Assembly (NCBI RefSeq): GCF_001905125.1
Contig: NZ_LWLE01000034.1
Span: 186,001 to 250,000 of the forward strand
Direction of reading: 5' to 3'
Origin: Streptomyces sp. TSRI0281
GTDB lineage: Bacteria; Actinomycetota; Actinomycetes; Streptomycetales; Streptomycetaceae
DNA: 64,000 bases
Shown: positions 59,020 through 64,000 of the stretch, in pieces
Numbering within the stretch: the stretch's first letter is position 1
Layout of the letters: each line of letters starts with the position of its first letter
Position numbers and translations under genes: made by a program
Notes under the pieces: model-generated
The model's input: only the letters and a program-made list of their open reading frames with translations
Database searches by the model: none
What the model was told of the DNA's origin: nothing

Positions 59020-61257
59020 GTGGCCACATTCCTCTACAAGCTCGGACGGCTCGCCTTCCGGCGCCGCCGCTATGTCGCCCTCGTCTGGGTGGCACTGCTG
59101 GCACTCGCCGGATTCGGTGCCGCCTCCGCTTCCACCGCCACCTCCAGCTCCTTCTCGATTCCGGGTACGGAGGCCCAGAAGGCCTTCGACCTGCTGGAAC
59201 AGCGCTTCCCGGGCAGCAGCGCCGACGGCGCGACAGCCCGCGTCGTCTTCACCGCACCCGACGGACAGAAGGTGACCGACGCCGCCAACAAGGCCGAGGT
59301 CAAGGACATCGTCGGCGAGCTGAAGTCCGGCTCGGACCAGATCGCCTCGGTCGCCGACCCGTACACCGCCGACGCCGTCAGCAAGGACGGCTCCACGGCG
59401 TACATCTCGGTCTCCTACAAGGTCAACTCGATGGAGCTGACCGACCCGGCCCGTGAGGCCCTGGAGGACGCGGGGGTGGCCGCCGAGAAGAGCGGGATGA
59501 CCGTGGCGATCGGCGGTGACGCGCTCCAGGTGATGCCGGAGACCGGCGCCACCGAGATCATCGGGGTCGCCATCGCCGCGGTGGTGCTGGTCATCACGTT
59601 CGGCTCGCTGATCGCCGCCGGGCTGCCGCTGCTCACCGCGCTCATCGGGGTCGGCATCGGGGTCTCGACGATCACGGCGCTGGCGAACGTGCTGGACCTG
59701 GGCTCCACCACCTCGACGCTCGCGATGATGATCGGCCTCGCGGTCGGCATCGACTACGCGCTCTTCATCGTCTCCCGCTACCGCGCCGAACTGGCCGAGG
59801 GCCGGGAGCGCGAGGAAGCCGCCGGGCGGGCCGTCGGCACGGCCGGTTCCGCGGTCGTCTTCGCGGGCCTGACCGTGGTCATCGCCCTGGTGGGCCTGGC
59901 CGTCGTGAACATCCCGATGCTGTCGAAGATGGGCTTCGCCGCCGCCGGAACGGTCGCCATCGCCGTCCTCATCGCGCTCACCCTGGTCCCGGCGCTGCTG
60001 GGCTTCGCGGGCAAGCGGGTCATGGGGCGCAAGGCGCGCCGGGCCGCCGAGGCGGAGAACCGTCCCGAGGCCAAGCCGAACATGGGCACCCGGTGGGCGC
60101 GGTTCGTGCTGCGCAAGCCGGTGTGGGTGCTGCTGGCCGGTGTCATCGGCCTCGGCGTCATCGCCGTACCGGCCGCGTCGCTGGAGATGGGCCTGCCGGA
60201 CGACGGCTCCCAGCCGAAGAGCACCACGCAGCGCCAGGCGTACGACGCGCTCTCCGACGGCTTCGGTCCCGGGTTCAACGGGCCGCTGATGGTCGTCGTC
60301 GACACGAAGAACAGCTCGGACGGCAAGACCGCGGTCAACCAGGTCTCCCAGGAGATCGAGTCCATGCCGCACGTCGTCGCCGTCAGCCCGGCCGCCTTCA
60401 ACAAGGCGGGCGACACCGCGACCATCACCGTCATCGCACAGGACCGGCCCAGCTCCGTCGAGACGGAGAACGTGGTCCACGCCATCCGTGACGCGGGTGC
60501 CGACATCAAGAGCGACTCCGGTGCCGAGGTGCTGGTCACCGGTGCCACCGCGATGAACATCGACTTCTCGCAGAAGATGAACGACGCGCTGCTGCCCTAC
60601 CTGGCGCTCGTCGTGGGTCTGGCCTTCCTGCTCCTGATGCTGGTGTTCCGCTCGGTCCTCGTGCCGCTGAAGGCGGCGCTCGGCTTCCTGCTCTCGGTCG
60701 TCGCGGCACTCGGCGCGGTCGTCGCGGTCTTCCAGTGGGGCTGGCTCGGTTCGCTCTTCGGCGTCGAGCAGACCGGCCCGATCATGTCGATGATGCCGAT
60801 CTTCATGGTCGGTGTGGTCTTCGGTCTCGCCATGGACTACGAGGTCTTCCTCGTCACCCGGATGCGGGAGGCGTACGTCCACGGGGAGAGCCCCGGCCAG
60901 GCCATCGTGACCGGCTTCAAGCACGGCGCACGGGTGGTCACGGCCGCGGCCGTGATCATGATGGCGGTCTTCGCCGGCTTCATCGGCGCCAGCGAACAGA
61001 TGATCAAGATGATCGGCTTCTCGCTCGCCATCGCCGTCTTCTTCGACGCCTTTGTGGTGCGGATGGCGATCGTGCCCGCGGTGCTGGCGCTGCTCGGCAA
61101 GCGCGCCTGGTGGCTGCCGCGCTGGCTGGACCGCGCGCTGCCCAACGTGGACGTGGAGGGCGAGGGCCTGCGCAAGCAGCTCTCCGACGCTCCGGAGTCC
61201 TCGCGGGGCGGGTCCGGCGGCGACGCCGACGGTGAGCGTGAGCTGACCCGCGTCTGA
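59020..61257 (+). CDS. MMPL/RND-family transporter
   Basis: 745 residues with about 12 membrane helices in two repeats. Each repeat has an external loop (for example GTEAQKAFDLLEQRFPG and GQKVTDAAN) and a five-helix MMPL bundle. The proton-relay motifs GLAVGIDYALFIVSRYR and GLAMDYEVFLVTRMREA are both kept. It starts at GTG 59020. Lipid or drug export is likely and the substrate is unknown. TetR upstream is the probable repressor. Confidence 0.92.
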   Translation: MATFLYKLGRLAFRRRRYVALVWVALLALAGFGAASASTATSSSFSIPGTEAQKAFDLLEQRFPGSSADGATARVVFTAPDGQKVTDAANKAEVKDIVGELKSGSDQIASVADPYTADAVSKDGSTAYISVSYKVNSMELTDPAREALEDAGVAAEKSGMTVAIGGDALQVMPETGATEIIGVAIAAVVLVITFGSLIAAGLPLLTALIGVGIGVSTITALANVLDLGSTTSTLAMMIGLAVGIDYALFIVSRYRAELAEGREREEAAGRAVGTAGSAVVFAGLTVVIALVGLAVVNIPMLSKMGFAAAGTVAIAVLIALTLVPALLGFAGKRVMGRKARRAAEAENRPEAKPNMGTRWARFVLRKPVWVLLAGVIGLGVIAVPAASLEMGLPDDGSQPKSTTQRQAYDALSDGFGPGFNGPLMVVVDTKNSSDGKTAVNQVSQEIESMPHVVAVSPAAFNKAGDTATITVIAQDRPSSVETENVVHAIRDAGADIKSDSGAEVLVTGATAMNIDFSQKMNDALLPYLALVVGLAFLLLMLVFRSVLVPLKAALGFLLSVVAALGAVVAVFQWGWLGSLFGVEQTGPIMSMMPIFMVGVVFGLAMDYEVFLVTRMREAYVHGESPGQAIVTGFKHGARVVTAAAVIMMAVFAGFIGASEQMIKMIGFSLAIAVFFDAFVVRMAIVPAVLALLGKRAWWLPRWLDRALPNVDVEGEGLRKQLSDAPESSRGGSGGDADGERELTRV

Positions 61258-61403
61258 GCGGTGTCCGAGCGGTGTCCGAGCCGGTGTCCCGGGTCCGCTC
61301 AGGCGGACCCGGGGCCCGGATCCCATGAACCCCGGGTCCGCGTCCGAGCGGAGCGCGGCCCCGGAAGCGCCGGTTACCTGTGGGGACGGGGGCCGGGGCG
61401 AAG

Positions 61404-61440
61404 ACGAGAGCCCCCGTGCGAGCGGCACGGGGGCTCTCGT
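61404..61440. terminator. Strong terminator after MMPL gene
   Basis: Perfect 16-bp arms (ACGAGAGCCCCCGTGC at 61404-61419, complement at 61425-61440) with a 5-nt loop. Of the clean hairpins in this window it is the strongest after the tRNA terminator. Confidence 0.85.
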
Positions 61441-61470
61441 CATGCCCGGCGGCGGGCGTGGTGCTCGGCG

Positions 61471-61540
61471 GCCGGTGTCAGCTGGTATCGGACGAATTTG
61501 CCGGTGTCAGGCTGAATCGCCCGGTGTCAGCTGGTATCAG
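61471..61540. repeat. CCGGTGTCAGCTGGTATC direct repeats
   Basis: Two copies (61472-61489 and 61521-61538) and a partial third (61501-61510) lie downstream of the SsgA-like gene. Origin and function are unknown. Confidence 0.5.
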
Positions 61541-61893
61541 CCGTGGGTGGCCGGTTCTGGGGGCGCGGTCTCGCTGTGGGTCCGGTCGAGGAAGCGGATC
61601 AGCGTCGCGTTGTCGAACTGGAACACCTCGACGCCGTCCGCCGAGTGCAGTTCCACGATCAGCTGGGCCCGGCCGCACGGCCAGACACGGACGGCGCCGC
61701 GCTCGGCGGGGGACCGGAGGCCCCGTTCCAGCAGGTCGCGGCCGAATGCCCAGTCGCTGCCGCCGGGCAGGGTGACATGGACGGTGCGCGGGTCGACGGC
61801 CGCGTCGTAGCGCAGGGCGACGGGGACGGGGCGGGTGAGCGGGCCGTCGGTGATGAGCCGGGCGCGGGCATGTTCTTCAATCACGGGGGACAT
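61537..61893 (-). CDS. SsgA-like protein (SALP)
   Basis: 118 residues: ARLITDGPLTRPVPVALRYDAAVDPRTVHVTLPG, then WAFGRDLLERGLRSPAERGAVRVWPCG and VFQFDNATLIRFLDRT. This is the SsgA/SsgB fold, specific to sporulating actinomycetes, acting in septum placement or spore-wall maturation. It is shorter than most SALPs (about 135) at the C-terminus, so the paralogue cannot be named. ATG 61893 follows GGAGGAG by 7 nt. It is divergent from the nickel/cobalt transporter. Confidence 0.87.
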   Translation of the reverse strand: MSPVIEEHARARLITDGPLTRPVPVALRYDAAVDPRTVHVTLPGGSDWAFGRDLLERGLRSPAERGAVRVWPCGRAQLIVELHSADGVEVFQFDNATLIRFLDRTHSETAPPEPATHG

Positions 61894-62077
61894 GAGCCGG
61901 CTCCTCCTATTTATAGAACTTTGCACTCTAATGTCCCACATTTTGGACCAGGGGCACGCCGAGTGCGCGAGGGACGGGCCCGGGTGCGGCGGGCACGGGC
62001 CCGGGTGTGTGGGGGTGCGGGCCCGGGTGCGCACGGGGCGGACCTGGGTACGGTGAGCAGTTGTGACCTGTTCGCTC

Positions 62078-62094
62078 TTGCATGGTGTTCGCAA
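62078..62094. promoter_or_regulatory. Candidate Nur box
   Basis: TTGCAT-GGTGT-TCGCAA matches the Streptomyces Nur consensus TTGCAA-N5-TTGCAA at 10 of 12 positions with the 6-5-6 layout. It lies 74 bp before the transporter start. Nickel-dependent repression is inferred. No cobalamin riboswitch is seen in 61894-62167. Confidence 0.6.
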
Positions 62095-62167
62095 CAGGGT
62101 CCTATCATTGACGGGTTCATGACCCCGCCCGCAGGAACGCGGAAACCGCAGGAAGCGGAGCCACCTC

Positions 62168-63349
62168 ATGCATGTACCCGACGGATTCATCAACGCACCC
62201 GTCTCCGTGGCCGCGGGAGTCGTCGCCGCGGGCGCCGTCGCCGTCAGCCTCCGAGGTGCCCGCCGCGAGCTGGACGAGCGCACCGCCCCCCTCGCGGGCC
62301 TGGTGGCCGCCTTCATCTTCGCCGTGCAGATGCTGAACTTCCCGGTCGCGGCGGGTACCAGCGGCCATCTGCTGGGCGGGGCGCTGGCCGCGATCCTGGT
62401 CGGGCCGTACACCGGAGTGCTCTGTATCGCCGTCGTCCTGCTGATGCAGGGCATCCTCTTCGCGGACGGCGGCCTCACCGCGCTCGGGGTGAACATCACG
62501 GTGATGGGTGTGGTCACCGTGATCGTCGCGTACGCCCTGTTCCGCGGCCTGACCGGAATCCTGCCGCGCACCCGCCGCTCGGCCACCGTCTCCGCCTTCG
62601 TCGCCGCCCTGGTCTCCGTACCCGCCGCGGCCTGCGCCTTCACGCTCATCTACTGGATCGGCGGCACCACCGACATCCCGATCGGCAAGGTGCTCACCGC
62701 GATGGTCGGGGTGCATGTGCTGATCGGTATCGGTGAGGCCGTGATCACCGCGCTGACGGTGGGGGCCGTCATCGCCGTACGCCCCGACCTCGTGCACGCC
62801 GCCCGCGGGCTCGCCGCCCCGCTCAAGCTCCGCGTCGACGGCGAGCTGATCGACGCCCCGTCCGTGGCCCCGTCACCGTCCGACGCCCCGTCCGCGGCCC
62901 CGTCGCCGTCCGGCGCCCCGTCCGGCGCCCCGTCCGTGGCCCCGTCGCCGTCCGGCGCCCCGTCCGGCGCCCGGTCCCGGTCCGGCTCCGCCACCCCGGC
63001 CGCCGCCCGGTCCACGCGCAAGGTCTGGGCCACCGGCCTGGTCACTGCCCTCGTCCTCGCGGGCTTCGTCTCCTTCTACGCCTCCGCCAGCCCCGACGGC
63101 CTGGAGAAGGTCGCCGCCGACAAGGGCATCGACAGGAAGGCCGAGGAGCACGCCGCCTCGGACTCCCCGCTCGCCGACTACGGCGTGAGGGACGTCACCG
63201 ACGCCCGGATCTCCGGGGGCCTCGCCGGAGTGATCGGCGTGAGCGCCACGGTCGTCGTCGGCAGCGGCGTCTTCTGGGCCGTACGCCGTCGCCGTACCCA
63301 CGGCTCCGACACCCCCGCCGCCGCCCACCACGCCGGAGAGAACGCCTGA
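62168..63349 (+). CDS. ECF-type Ni/Co transporter NikMN-like (CbiM + PDGLE fusion)
   Basis: 393 residues. It begins MHVPDGFIN, the metal-binding N-terminal loop (free amine plus His2), then the CbiM membrane domain (FAVQMLNFPVAAGTSGHLLGGALAA). A Ser/Pro/Ala repeat linker (about 236-280) joins it to a CbiN/NikN part with a helix, ASPDGLEKVAADKGI (PDGLE motif) and a final helix. Fusion with PDGLE favours nickel over cobalt. ATG 62168 follows GGAAGCGGAG. It is coupled to the CbiQ gene. Confidence 0.9.
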   Translation: MHVPDGFINAPVSVAAGVVAAGAVAVSLRGARRELDERTAPLAGLVAAFIFAVQMLNFPVAAGTSGHLLGGALAAILVGPYTGVLCIAVVLLMQGILFADGGLTALGVNITVMGVVTVIVAYALFRGLTGILPRTRRSATVSAFVAALVSVPAAACAFTLIYWIGGTTDIPIGKVLTAMVGVHVLIGIGEAVITALTVGAVIAVRPDLVHAARGLAAPLKLRVDGELIDAPSVAPSPSDAPSAAPSPSGAPSGAPSVAPSPSGAPSGARSRSGSATPAAARSTRKVWATGLVTALVLAGFVSFYASASPDGLEKVAADKGIDRKAEEHAASDSPLADYGVRDVTDARISGGLAGVIGVSATVVVGSGVFWAVRRRRTHGSDTPAAAHHAGENA

Positions 63350-63350
63350 C

Positions 63351-64000
63351 ATGGGCGCCGGACACGCGCACAAGCTCTACCGGCACGGGCACTCGCCCGT
63401 CCATGGCCTGCCCCCGCACTGCAAGCTCGCCGCCGTCTTCTGCTTCGTCGTCGTGGTCGTCTCCACGCCGCGCGAGGCGGTCTGGGCCTTCGCGCTGTAC
63501 GCGGCCCTGCTCGCCGTCGTCGCCACGGTGGCCCGTATCCCCGCCGGTTTCCTGCTGAAGCGGCTCCTCATCGAGGTGCCGTTCGTCGCGTTCGCGCTGC
63601 TCATGCCCTTCGTGGTGCCCGGCGAGCAGACCGAGATCCTCGGTGTCTCCGTCAGCGTCCCCGGCCTCTGGGGCGCCTGGAACGTCCTCGCCAAGGGCAC
63701 CCTCGGCGTCGCCGCCTCCGTGATCCTCGCCTCCACCACCGAACTGCGGTCCCTGCTGCTCGGCCTCCAGCGGCTGAGAATGCCGCCGCTGCTGGTCCAG
63801 ATCGCGTCCTTCATGATCCGGTACGGGGACGTCGTGACCGGCGAGATGCGGCGCATGTCGATCGCCCGCCGCTCCCGGGGCTTCGAGGCACGCGGCGTAC
63901 GCCATTGGAGTGTCCTCGCCAAGTCCGCGGGCGCCCTGTTCATCCGGTCCTACGAGCGCGGCGAGCGCGTCCACCTCGCGATGGTCAGCCGCGGCTACAC
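63351..64000 (+). CDS. ECF transporter T component CbiQ/NikQ (partial)
   Basis: At least 216 residues; the gene runs off the window. It has an N-terminal His-rich start (GAGHAHKLYRHGHSPVHGLPPHCKL), four or more membrane helices and the cytoplasmic coupling motif SIARRSRGFEARG that contacts the ATPases. One base separates it from the NikMN gene. The ATPase gene is expected just beyond the edge. Confidence 0.9.
   Translation, partial: MGAGHAHKLYRHGHSPVHGLPPHCKLAAVFCFVVVVVSTPREAVWAFALYAALLAVVATVARIPAGFLLKRLLIEVPFVAFALLMPFVVPGEQTEILGVSVSVPGLWGAWNVLAKGTLGVAASVILASTTELRSLLLGLQRLRMPPLLVQIASFMIRYGDVVTGEMRRMSIARRSRGFEARGVRHWSVLAKSAGALFIRSYERGERVHLAMVSRGY

Noticed and set aside
61894..62167. Cobalamin riboswitch before the CbiM-like gene
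   Set aside because: No B12-box-like conserved core is seen; a Nur-type dyad is present instead.

Overview
The window looks like chromosomal DNA of a Streptomyces. The evidence is very high G+C, third-codon-position G/C bias, many GTG/TTG starts, an hrdD-type sigma factor, an SsgA-like sporulation protein, XRE/DUF397 pairs, DUF6227, a DUF574-type methyltransferase and a tricorn protease. All calls come from reading the sequence; no database search was run.

Region by region. (1) 0.3-11.3 kb: two DHA2-type efflux pumps, each next to a regulator (MarR, WYL); a DODA-type dioxygenase; a questin-oxidase-like protein; a decayed acetyltransferase; hrdD behind a sigma-R-like promoter; DUF6227; and a P1-family peptidase. 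(2) 11.4-20.2 kb: an anaerobic/redox block. A Rex-type operator precedes pyruvate formate-lyase (pflB) and its activase (pflA). A tightly overlapping five-gene set follows, encoding a membrane b-type-like subunit, a molybdopterin oxidoreductase, a four-cluster ferredoxin, a Tat-type Rieske protein and a small membrane protein. (3) 20.2-29.2 kb: SAF protein, MTA phosphorylase, an FmdB zinc ribbon behind a CIRCE element, MFS, a K+/H+-type antiporter and penicillin acylase. (4) 29.2-35.7 kb: 5-FCL, galU, glp/moeA, moaC, mogA, rimJ-like and a glpR-like gene, then tRNA-Ala(CGC). Apart from the molybdenum cofactor genes this is the actinobacterial order linked to Glp/GlpR cell-division control. (5) 35.8-41.6 kb: beta-lactamase-fold hydrolase, PP2C phosphatase, methyltransferase, alpha/beta hydrolase, acetyltransferases and xthA.

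(6) 41.5-46.1 kb: a compact integrative element inserted inside xthA. It carries a large serine integrase, a resolvase-type recombinase, an XRE/PLD-like regulator, a NUDIX hydrolase and two small genes. It supplies a replacement 3' end to xthA; the original 3' end sits beyond the integrase, frameshifted. (7) 46.5-50.7 kb: a MerR regulator divergent from a three-gene Baeyer-Villiger-type monooxygenase, hydrolase and SDR operon. (8) 50.8-54.4 kb: small helical protein, DUF397/XRE pair, RsbW-like ATPase and an HTH/zinc-ribbon protein. (9) 54.7-61.3 kb: tricorn protease, divergent from a TetR-MMPL unit with two palindromic operators. (10) 61.5-64 kb: a SsgA-like protein, divergent from a Nur-box-controlled NikMN/CbiQ nickel-cobalt transporter cut by the window edge.

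The most interesting points are the xthA-swapping element, the Rex-PFL plus Mo/Rieske complex, the CIRCE-controlled FmdB protein and the glp-glpR locus.
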